From contig CATJUX010000064.1 of assembly GCA_949743895.1 (NCBI GenBank), forward strand, positions 1 to 37,742: a stretch of 37,742 nt of DNA. The letters are read 5' to 3'. The position numbers were made by a program, and so were the translations under genes. The notes under the pieces were generated by a model. It was not told the DNA's origin, made no database searches, and was given only the letters and a program-made list of their open reading frames with translations. This DNA comes from JANFXS01 sp022791155 (lineage in GTDB: Bacteria > Bacillota > Clostridia > Lachnospirales > Anaerotignaceae). Of the stretch, positions 31,848 to 37,742 are shown one piece after another (position 1 is the first letter of the stretch; every line of letters begins with the position of its first letter).

Positions 31848-33542
31848 TTATACAGCTTGTTTGCTGTTTGACTCATATTCTTCATATGAAGGGACTATGT
31901 TATAATTATTATTTATATTGGAATTTCCATTCACATTTATTTCAGTGATCTCGATTGTTCCGTTTTCAAGCTCATAGCCTTTAATGGTTACAGCATCGCC
32001 GATTTTTATTTTCAACATATTCAAATTGTTTCCGGCTTTTGTGCCATAAAAAGTGTCGTTTTTGTCAAGCTGCAGATAGATGTATGTGTTGCCTTCAATA
32101 ACAACGTTCCAAACATCTGTTACACGCCCGCTGTAGCTGTTTTCATCAACTGATGGCTGAGACATTATTCCGTTTTCTGACATGATTGATTTATAATTGC
32201 GCTCGCACTCCGAAACGGTGTCTCCAATGGCAACAATCTGATATTTTTCGATGTTTACCATGGCATATTTTTTCACAAGGCCAGCAGCGTCTTTCAAGGC
32301 GAGAAAATATGTTGGTTTGTTGCCAACGTTCAAAAGAAGCGGAAATGTGGCCTTATATCCCAAATTTTGAACCTGACCTTCGGCCGAGTTCATTGCAGAT
32401 ATTTCTTTGGCGCCAGAAACCTGATAATAGTTTGTTTCTTTTGTGCGCTGGTTCATAAGAACAAAGCCGACAATGGATTCGTCACCTGTCACTGATGTTA
32501 TTCCGGTGTACACCCACACATCATCATTGAGGGCTATATAGTTGTAGCCTTCTGTTGTTTGAAGACAGCCGCGCTGACCAAAAACGCTGTTTATATATCC
32601 GTTTGAAAGTGTGCCATAATAATCATATTGTTCCACAAGAAGCTCGGCGTCATAAACCTTGTCGATCCATGTTGGAATTTTGCCAATGTCATAATATTCA
32701 TGTTCGCCCGTGACAGCATTCAAAAGCACAGCGCCTTTTATATCAGTTCCGCCAAAAAGGCCAATGCGCTTTGTGGCAACAGGGCAAATCCAAAAAGGAG
32801 TGCCGTTGTCATCAATCTCAAAATATTTTCCTCTGAACATTGCTGTTGGATATCTAAAGCGCATATATCTGTCAAGATTGCGGCCAAAAAGCTCGGAAGG
32901 CGAAATTTTGATGCCTTCATTCAACTTTATCAGTTCAACATCTTGAGTTGTCATGTCAATCTGAATGTAGGCTGGTATCCCTGTGGAGCGGTTTGTCAGC
33001 CATTTTATGAGGCTTCCATATTCTAATGGCGTGACACGGACTGGTTTTCCTCTATAATTTATTTGAGAAAAATGTCCGCTCACCTCATACTGGCTCACCA
33101 TGTCGATCATGCTTCCCATTTCTCTTTCAGCCAAAAGTGAAGCCGAGTTGCTGTCCAAAATTGGAATCTGGCTGTAGTCGACTTCTTTGATGTCTTCCTC
33201 AAATGTGCTGTTGTTGACGGACAAAAGCGAATTGAATTGTTTTGCTCTTAATATTGGAAAAGACATTAGTGAGCCGCCGGCATAAAACAGTGCCACAGCT
33301 GCTATTATAACTGTTATTATTTTGAATTTTTTGAAAAAATCCTTTAATGTCATGTTGTTTTTGTTCTTAATGGCTTCCTGTATTATTGAAGCGCCGTTTA
33401 TGACAACAGCAACAATCAAGAGGCTGACAGCAAAAGACCAAAATTCCCTTGAATGTATGTTTATAGGAGGCAACGCAACATAGAACATTATAAACCAAAT
33501 TATCAATGTTAAAAGAGGTGGTGCAAACTTATGCTTAGGCAT
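31848..33542 (-). CDS. Large membrane-anchored protein of unknown function with OB-like C-terminus
   Basis: A 564-aa protein I cannot name. It has three N-terminal membrane helices (about residues 7-27, 35-55 and 74-97), then a long, probably extracytoplasmic region. Segments such as FWICPVATKRIGLFGGTDIK and KGAVLLNAVTGEHEYYDIG, then IPTWIDKVY, recall uncharacterised Firmicute membrane proteins that contain a 'GTPFW...GxFGG...VTGE' pattern. Residues about 471-537 (SGRVTDVWNVVIEGNTYIYL through GDAVTIKGYELENG) look like an OB-fold. The tail is Asn-rich. AAAGGAG lies 7 bases before the ATG at 33542. It is divergent from mecA and convergent with scpAB. Confidence 0.75.
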   Translation of the reverse strand: MPKHKFAPPLLTLIIWFIMFYVALPPINIHSREFWSFAVSLLIVAVVINGASIIQEAIKNKNNMTLKDFFKKFKIITVIIAAVALFYAGGSLMSFPILRAKQFNSLLSVNNSTFEEDIKEVDYSQIPILDSNSASLLAEREMGSMIDMVSQYEVSGHFSQINYRGKPVRVTPLEYGSLIKWLTNRSTGIPAYIQIDMTTQDVELIKLNEGIKISPSELFGRNLDRYMRFRYPTAMFRGKYFEIDDNGTPFWICPVATKRIGLFGGTDIKGAVLLNAVTGEHEYYDIGKIPTWIDKVYDAELLVEQYDYYGTLSNGYINSVFGQRGCLQTTEGYNYIALNDDVWVYTGITSVTGDESIVGFVLMNQRTKETNYYQVSGAKEISAMNSAEGQVQNLGYKATFPLLLNVGNKPTYFLALKDAAGLVKKYAMVNIEKYQIVAIGDTVSECERNYKSIMSENGIMSQPSVDENSYSGRVTDVWNVVIEGNTYIYLQLDKNDTFYGTKAGNNLNMLKIKIGDAVTIKGYELENGTIEITEINVNGNSNINNNYNIVPSYEEYESNSKQAV

Positions 33543-33611
33543 TTTTGTGCTCCTTTCAAATAAGTTAAAAAATTGTTTATATTTTTTTAATATTTTAACA
33601 TTAATACCCTC

Positions 33612-33640
33612 TTTACATAAGGCATAATATTATTTATACT
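33612..33640 (+). promoter_or_regulatory. Promoter of mecA
   Basis: TTTACA at 33612-33617 and TATACT at 33635-33640 are separated by 17 bp, giving a start near 33647, about 38 bases before the mecA ATG. A matching promoter for the divergent minus-strand gene is not clear. Confidence 0.6.
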
Positions 33641-33684
33641 TAATTATAGAGGCAATACGGTTTGCCCAGAGAGGAAGTGATGCT

Positions 33685-34332
33685 ATGAAAATTGAGAAAA
33701 TAAGTGAAAATCAGATAAAACTTATACTTACATCTGCGGACTTAAAAGAACGTAATATAAAACTTGACGAACTCATCAGGCCGTCAGAGAAAACTCAGGA
33801 ACTGTTTAGAAGCATTATGGAACAGGCATTTAATGAATGCAGTTTTTGTTTTGAAAATGCGCCGCTCATGGTTGAGGCAACGCCTGTCTCGGTTGACGGA
33901 ATCATGATTATTGTCACAAGGCTGCCAGACAAAGAAACACAAAAAGAGAAAATTTCAATAGTTTCACAAAACAAAACTATTCACCGGTTCAAGAAAAAGT
34001 CCATATCCCATTATACACCTGAACATTCTTCTGATAAAGGGATATGTATATATTCGTTCGAAAATATTGACGCAGCTGCCGGCGCTTCGGTCAGACTTGA
34101 TTCTGGATTTAATGGATTCAGCCAGCTATATAAATATATGAACAAATATTTTTTGCTTGTGCAAAATGACAATGAGTGTGACAAAATATCAACTGAAAAA
34201 ATTGAGTCAATATTAAATGAGTATGGACAAAAACATGTGTCAACAGTCATCTCAAAATATCATCTCCACGAACATGGAGAAATACTCATCAAGTCACACG
34301 CTGTCAAAACTCTGACAAGTATATATACATAA
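33685..34332 (+). CDS. mecA: Adaptor protein MecA
   Basis: Adaptor that delivers substrates to the ClpC-ClpP protease and helps assemble ClpC; in Bacillus it controls competence through ComK. The 215-aa protein has the typical N-terminal substrate domain (MKIEKISENQIKLILTSADL, then ERNIKLDEL) and the C-terminal ClpC-binding domain from about residue 120, with IYSFENIDAAAGASVRLDSG. Length matches family (about 218). GAGGAAGTG (33671-33679) precedes the ATG. A terminator hairpin follows. Whether competence is the pathway here cannot be judged, since no com gene is present. Confidence 0.88.
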   Translation: MKIEKISENQIKLILTSADLKERNIKLDELIRPSEKTQELFRSIMEQAFNECSFCFENAPLMVEATPVSVDGIMIIVTRLPDKETQKEKISIVSQNKTIHRFKKKSISHYTPEHSSDKGICIYSFENIDAAAGASVRLDSGFNGFSQLYKYMNKYFLLVQNDNECDKISTEKIESILNEYGQKHVSTVISKYHLHEHGEILIKSHAVKTLTSIYT

Positions 34333-34673
34333 ATTATAAACGCAAAAACGTGTTATAAGTCTGAATTTTAGCGGAAAACTTAATTGATGAATTTTTTTAT
34401 GGGCTGAGCTTTGAAACGTCAAAGTTCAGTTCTTTTGATTGATTTTATGCTTTTGCATGATTCAAAAAATCATTCTTTCGATTCAAATTAATTTTTGTTT
34501 TTGCAAATGACATTTTTGACTGGGCAACAAACAATATTATGGCTTAAAAATTGCTCATAAAATCATAAATTGATCAGACAACAAATATAGACGGTAAGTA
34601 TAGTTAGCATATTTGTTTGTTGCTATCTTGACTTATAAACTTTAACAAATGACAGAAAGGAAATTTGTGAAAA
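34333..34673. other. Intergenic region between mecA and rbgA
   Basis: This 341-base spacer holds the mecA terminator (34404-34436) and a set of repeats before rbgA. No gene is seen. GCAACAAACAA at 34524-34534 pairs perfectly with TTGTTTGTTGC at 34613-34623, while AACAAATAT at 34580-34588 pairs with ATATTTGTT at 34609-34617, so the two pairings exclude each other. I find no confident rbgA promoter. Confidence 0.45.
34404..34436 (+). terminator. Intrinsic terminator after mecA
   Basis: CTGAGCTTTGA (34404-34414) pairs with TCAAAGTTCAG (34419-34429) through 11 bp with one G-U pair and a 4-base AACG loop, followed by TTCTTTT. Confidence 0.75.
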
Positions 34674-35558
34674 ATGGATAACAATAATATAAACTGGTAC
34701 CCAGGGCATATGACAAAAACGCGCCGTATGATTGAGGAGAACATTGGGCTTGTTGACATTGTGATTGAACTCATTGACGCACGCATACCCTATAGCAGCA
34801 AAAATCCTGATATTGACAGCCTTGCAAAAAACAAGCACCGCATTGTTGTCATGAACAAGAGCGATTTGGCCGATGAAAAAGCCACAGCATTGTGGAAGGA
34901 ATATTTTGAGGAAATGGGCTTCAAAGTTATACTTGCCGATTCCACAAAAGGAAAAGGGTTCAAAAATGTGACAGAAGCAGTTGATGAGCTTATGAAGGAA
35001 AAAAGAGAACGCTTTAAAGCGCGTGGGCGCATGTTTGTGCCAGCGCGTGCCATGATTGTTGGGATTCCAAATGTTGGGAAAAGCACGTTTATAAATAAGT
35101 ATGTTGGAAAATCAATGGCCAAAACAGGGGACAGGCCAGGGGTCACAAGGGGAAAACAATGGATTAAGATCAAAAAAGATTTTGAACTTCTTGACACACC
35201 GGGAATATTGTGGCCAAAATTTGAAGATAGAGAAGTTGGGCTCAAGCTTGCGTTCACTGGAGCGATCAATGATGACATATTGAACCGTGAAGACATGGCG
35301 TTTGAATTGATAAAATATTTGAATGGTGTGAAAACTTTGACGATAAAAGAAAGGTATAAAATTGAATGTTCATGTGAAGCTGAGGCAAATGACATTCTTG
35401 AGGCTATAGGAATGGCAAGAGGATTTGCAGCAAGGGGGGGAAATGTTGACATGCTCCGCACAGCCATAACTTTGCTTGACGAATTTAGAGGAGGAAAACT
35501 TGGGCGCATTACACTGGAGTTTCCTGAAGACATAAAGAATTTGGAAACTTTGAAATAG
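34674..35558 (+). CDS. rbgA: Ribosome biogenesis GTPase RbgA (YlqF)
   Basis: Circularly permuted GTPase needed for late assembly of the 50S subunit (294 aa). The N-terminal WYPGHMTKTRRMI is diagnostic. GTP motifs come in permuted order: G4 NKSD at 61-64, then G1 GIPNVGKST at 130-138, PGVTRG, and G3 DTPG at 174-177. The C-terminal domain ends ARGGNVDMLRTAITLLDEFRGGKLGRITLE, shown here only as key residues ARGG at the start and GRI near the end. AAAGGAA lies about 12 bases before the ATG, a long spacing. It stands alone here, without the rnhB or rplS genes that often accompany it. Confidence 0.95.
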   Translation: MDNNNINWYPGHMTKTRRMIEENIGLVDIVIELIDARIPYSSKNPDIDSLAKNKHRIVVMNKSDLADEKATALWKEYFEEMGFKVILADSTKGKGFKNVTEAVDELMKEKRERFKARGRMFVPARAMIVGIPNVGKSTFINKYVGKSMAKTGDRPGVTRGKQWIKIKKDFELLDTPGILWPKFEDREVGLKLAFTGAINDDILNREDMAFELIKYLNGVKTLTIKERYKIECSCEAEANDILEAIGMARGFAARGGNVDMLRTAITLLDEFRGGKLGRITLEFPEDIKNLETLK

Positions 35559-35744
35559 ATTGAACGGAATGTGTTTTTGCTTTAATTTCACACTGAAAAT
35601 GTTTTTGCCGCTCACCAATTTATGTGAAAGAAAAATTGATTGTTTGCCAAATTTTGGATGATTTTTTGGATGAGGAGCTTTCTGATTTGAGGCGCCAAAA
35701 CATAATTTTTTTTAGATCAATTTATGAAAAATGTTAAAAAAGTA

Positions 35745-35773
35745 TTGTAAATTTATTTATGATGTGGTATTTT
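35745..35773 (+). promoter_or_regulatory. Possible promoter of the glycine-riboswitch transcript
   Basis: TTGTAA at 35745-35750 and TATTTT at 35768-35773 are 17 bp apart with an extended -10 TG at 35765-35766. The start would be near 35780, about 48 bases before the aptamer. Both hexamers are imperfect. Confidence 0.4.
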
Positions 35774-35827
35774 ATCAATTGCAGACAAATGGCTTTTATA
35801 TACGTACACACTAAGCGTATACTAAGG

Positions 35828-35908
35828 CTCTCTGGAGAGTTCCGTTTTATGGACGCCGAAGGTGTAATGCGCAGAAATGGCGCAAATCTCTCAGGCAAAA
35901 GGACAGAG
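35828..35908 (+). promoter_or_regulatory. Glycine riboswitch, single aptamer
   Basis: The segment contains the conserved glycine aptamer core: GGAGAG (35834-35839), GCCGAAGGTGTAAT in the middle (35854-35867), and CTCTCAGGCAAAAGGACAGAG (shown by its parts CTCTC at 35888-35892, AGGCAAAAGGACAGAG at 35893-35908). GGAGAG pairs with CTCTC, and CTCT at 35828-35833 with AGAG at 35905-35908 closes P1. A second full aptamer is not present, so this is a singlet. It lies 170 bases before the symporter start and senses intracellular glycine. Confidence 0.9.
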
Positions 35909-35960
35909 TATGAAAAGGGGATTTGTTTCCTAAATACTTAAATGGTTCCTTCTCTGGAAT

Positions 35961-35990
35961 GCCGCCTAAGCCGCGGCTTATTTTATTTTG
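35961..35990 (+). terminator. Terminator-like expression platform of the glycine riboswitch
   Basis: GCCGC (35961-35965) pairs with GCGGC (35973-35977), followed by TTATTTTATTTT. CTCTG at 35952-35956 can pair with CAGAG (35904-35908), the 3' strand of aptamer P1, which offers a ligand-dependent switch. Which state gives termination is not decided by the sequence alone; singlet glycine switches ahead of such symporters are known as OFF switches. Confidence 0.55.
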
Positions 35991-36078
35991 CTGAAAACTT
36001 TTGTTTGAAGTGATGTTGGCCACAGCAGAAAGCGGATTGCGAATATTAATTTTCACATTAGGAGAAAGGGTTGAAGGT

Positions 36079-37488
36079 ATGTTTGAAACTATTAACAACG
36101 TAATTAAAATGATCGATGACTGGGTTTGGGGAATACCACTGATTGTTTTCATATTGGCTGTGGGGCTTTTGCTCACTGTCAGACTTGGACTGCTTCAAGT
36201 TTTTCATCTTCCGCGTGCACTGAAGTATATGGTGAAAAATGAGGAAGACGGCGAAGGTGAAGTCAGCAGCTTTGGCGCTCTTTGCACAGCGCTTTCCGCC
36301 ACAATTGGAACGGGGAATATAGTTGGTGTTGCAACAGCTGTGTGCACTGGAGGGCCAGGAGCGCTTTTCTGGATGATTGTGGCAGCATTTTTTGGAATGG
36401 CCACAAAATATTCGGAAGGTCTTCTCGCTGTTAAATATCGCGTTTTAGACAAAACTGGACATGCGCTTGGAGGGCCGTTCTATTATATTGAAAAAGGCAT
36501 GGGAAAGCAATGGTCATGGCTTGCTAAAATATTTGCATTTTTTGGCTTGTGTGTTGGTCTTATGGGCATTGGAACATTCACTCAGGTGAATGGAATAGCT
36601 TCTGCCGTTAAAAATTTCTTCGATCCAAATTCGGCTAACACAATAACCATAATTGGCAGAGAATATTCATGGGCTGTGGTTGTGGCTGGCATAATTGTCA
36701 CAATTTTTGTTGCCCTTGTTGTTATAGGCGGCATAAAGAGAATTTCAACTGTGTCACAGATAATTGTGCCTTTTATGGCTGTTATATACATATTTGCTGC
36801 TGTTACACTCATTATAACAAATATCAACGCTGTTCCGGGAGCTGTTGTTGAAATTGTGAAAGGGGCTTTTGATCCGGCCGCTGTGACAGGAGGCGTTGTG
36901 GGAAGCATCACAGTTGCTATGCAAAAAGGCATTGCGCGTGGTATATTCTCAAATGAATCGGGACTTGGTTCAGCGCCAATTGCCGCCGCCGCTGCACAGA
37001 CAAAAGAGCCGGTTCGTCAGGGCCTTGTGACAATGACAGGAACGTTCATTGACACAATAATAATATGTACAATGACAGGGCTTTCAATAGTTGTTACAGG
37101 AGCATGGAAAGTTGAAGGGATTGAGGGCGTTGAAGTCACAACATATGCTTTTCAAAACGGGCTTCCGTTTTCACCTCAGATTGCTGCATTCATACTTATG
37201 ATTTGCCTTGTGTTTTTTGCATTCACAACAATACTTGGCTGGGACTACTATTCTGAAAGGTGCCTCGAATATCTTGCCAAAGGAAGCAAAAAACCTATAC
37301 CATATTTCAGATGGCTTTATATATTGTGTGTGTTTATTGGACCTTATATGACTGTTGAGGCTGTTTGGACAATTGCAGATATATTTAATGGACTTATGGC
37401 ATTTCCAAACCTTATAGCACTTCTTGCTTTAAGCGGCGTTGTTGTCAAAGAAACAAAGGACTTTTTCTCAAGACATAAAGAAATCTAA
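36079..37488 (+). CDS. Sodium:alanine/glycine symporter (AGCS family)
   Basis: Membrane transporter that takes up alanine or glycine with sodium (469 aa, about 11 helices). Family hallmarks are SFGALCTALSATIGTGNIVGV, given here as SATIGTGNIVGVATAV, the GGPGALFWM segment, GIARGIFSNESGLGSAP with the conserved Asn/Glu, and TTILGWDYYSERC near the end. The ATG at 36079 is chosen from AAAGGG (36065-36070) at 8 bases and because it gives the normal N-terminus; the open frame upstream runs into the riboswitch leader. The glycine riboswitch upstream points to glycine as a substrate or signal. Confidence 0.93.
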   Translation: MFETINNVIKMIDDWVWGIPLIVFILAVGLLLTVRLGLLQVFHLPRALKYMVKNEEDGEGEVSSFGALCTALSATIGTGNIVGVATAVCTGGPGALFWMIVAAFFGMATKYSEGLLAVKYRVLDKTGHALGGPFYYIEKGMGKQWSWLAKIFAFFGLCVGLMGIGTFTQVNGIASAVKNFFDPNSANTITIIGREYSWAVVVAGIIVTIFVALVVIGGIKRISTVSQIIVPFMAVIYIFAAVTLIITNINAVPGAVVEIVKGAFDPAAVTGGVVGSITVAMQKGIARGIFSNESGLGSAPIAAAAAQTKEPVRQGLVTMTGTFIDTIIICTMTGLSIVVTGAWKVEGIEGVEVTTYAFQNGLPFSPQIAAFILMICLVFFAFTTILGWDYYSERCLEYLAKGSKKPIPYFRWLYILCVFIGPYMTVEAVWTIADIFNGLMAFPNLIALLALSGVVVKETKDFFSRHKEI

Positions 37489-37495
37489 AAATAAA

Positions 37496-37538
37496 AAAGC
37501 CGACATTTTCTGTTTTAGAACTTGTAGGCTTTAATTTT
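37496..37538 (+). terminator. Probable terminator after the symporter gene
   Basis: AAAGCC (37496-37501) pairs with GGCTTT (37527-37532), with ACA/TGT (37503-37505 with 37523-37525) inside and one mismatch, followed by AATTTT. It begins 7 bases after the stop codon. The stem is imperfect. Confidence 0.5.
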
Positions 37539-37603
37539 GAAAAAATATTTTATTAAAAAGGTTCCATTTTTGTCGAGATAATCATATAACTGTATGTAAG
37601 GTG

Positions 37604-37633
37604 TTGAAAAGTTTGTGCTATCTATGGTATACT
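37604..37633 (+). promoter_or_regulatory. Promoter near the right edge
   Basis: TTGAAA at 37604-37609 and TATACT at 37628-37633 are 18 bp apart, with an extended -10 TG at 37625-37626. A transcript from near 37640 would run into the hairpins at the edge of the window. Confidence 0.6.
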
Positions 37634-37639
37634 GTTTAG

Positions 37640-37730
37640 GATTAAAATCCAACAGGATTTTTGACTATCTCTTTATAAGTTCTTAAATGCTGCCAAGTCT
37701 TGATTTTTCAAGGGTTCGCGGCATTTTTGC
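37640..37730 (+). ncRNA. Structured leader or small RNA at the right edge
   Basis: Downstream of the promoter, AAAATCC-AACA-GGATTTT (37644-37661) forms a hairpin. AAATGCTGC (37685-37693) then pairs with GCGGCATTT (37718-37726, one G-U pair), enclosing CTTGA-TTTT-TCAAG (37699-37712), and ends in a T-run. The last hairpin looks like a terminator, so the region may make a small RNA of about 85 bases or be an attenuated leader of a gene outside the window. I do not recognise a known class. Confidence 0.4.
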
Positions 37731-37742
37731 TATCGGGGGAAG

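Noticed and set aside
34790..35533. 247-residue minus-strand open frame opposite rbgA
   Set aside because: Antisense shadow of a conserved GTPase with intact motifs.
35759..35941. 60-residue plus-strand open frame near the symporter
   Set aside because: Coincides with the promoter and glycine riboswitch aptamer, which explain the conservation.
1..37742. CRISPR, transposon, phage or defence-system content
   Set aside because: No regularly spaced direct repeats, transposase, integrase, restriction enzyme or toxin-antitoxin pair was found; gene content and order are chromosomal.

Overview
The window is an ordinary chromosomal stretch of a low-GC Gram-positive anaerobe, most likely a member of the Clostridia (Bacillota). 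The evidence is strong AGGAGG-type ribosome sites, TTG/GTG starts, the sporulation gene ylbJ, a Firmicute-type ClpC adaptor (MecA), RbgA, a FakA-type fatty-acid kinase, and AT-rich spacers with intrinsic terminators. I cannot assign a genus. No rRNA, tRNA, CRISPR array, insertion sequence, phage gene or obvious transferred island is visible.

Left part (1-14100), mostly housekeeping: an Asp23-family protein and FakA; RecG; RsmD, CoaD and a coiled-coil protein; a convergent pair YlbJ/TmcAL on the minus strand; phosphotransacetylase and acetate kinase; then YceD-family protein, ribosomal protein L32, PlsX, acyl carrier protein and RNase III. FakA makes acyl-phosphate from exogenous fatty acids. 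PlsX makes it from acyl-ACP, so both entry routes to membrane phospholipid are present here. Pta-AckA makes acetate and ATP, and TmcAL uses acetate and ATP to modify tRNA-Met.

Middle part (14100-23300): a class I aldolase of the DapA/NAL superfamily that lacks the arginine expected of true DapA, then a tight seven-gene operon for a cell-surface polymer. It holds MurJ flippase, an O-antigen-ligase-like protein, a GT4 glycosyltransferase, two tandem DUF4330 membrane-anchored proteins, a GT4-CsaB fusion and a TagA/WecG N-acetylmannosaminyltransferase. CsaB plus TagA suggests a pyruvylated, ManNAc-containing secondary cell-wall polymer of the kind that anchors S-layer (SLH) proteins. This is the most interesting block.

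Right part (23300-37742): YitT-family membrane protein, a CdaR/PucR-type regulator, FtsE-FtsX, a C-terminal processing protease, a small M50-like membrane protein whose zinc motif is HEFVR instead of HExxH, the condensin subunits ScpA and ScpB, a large minus-strand membrane protein with an OB-like C-terminus, MecA, RbgA, and a sodium:alanine/glycine symporter behind a clear single-aptamer glycine riboswitch. The window ends in a promoter followed by hairpins whose gene lies outside.

I see no convincing wholly new system. The best leads are the DUF4330 pair inside the polymer operon, the GT4-CsaB fusion, the degenerate M50 protein with its operator-like promoter and two-hairpin leader, and several unexplained inverted repeats.
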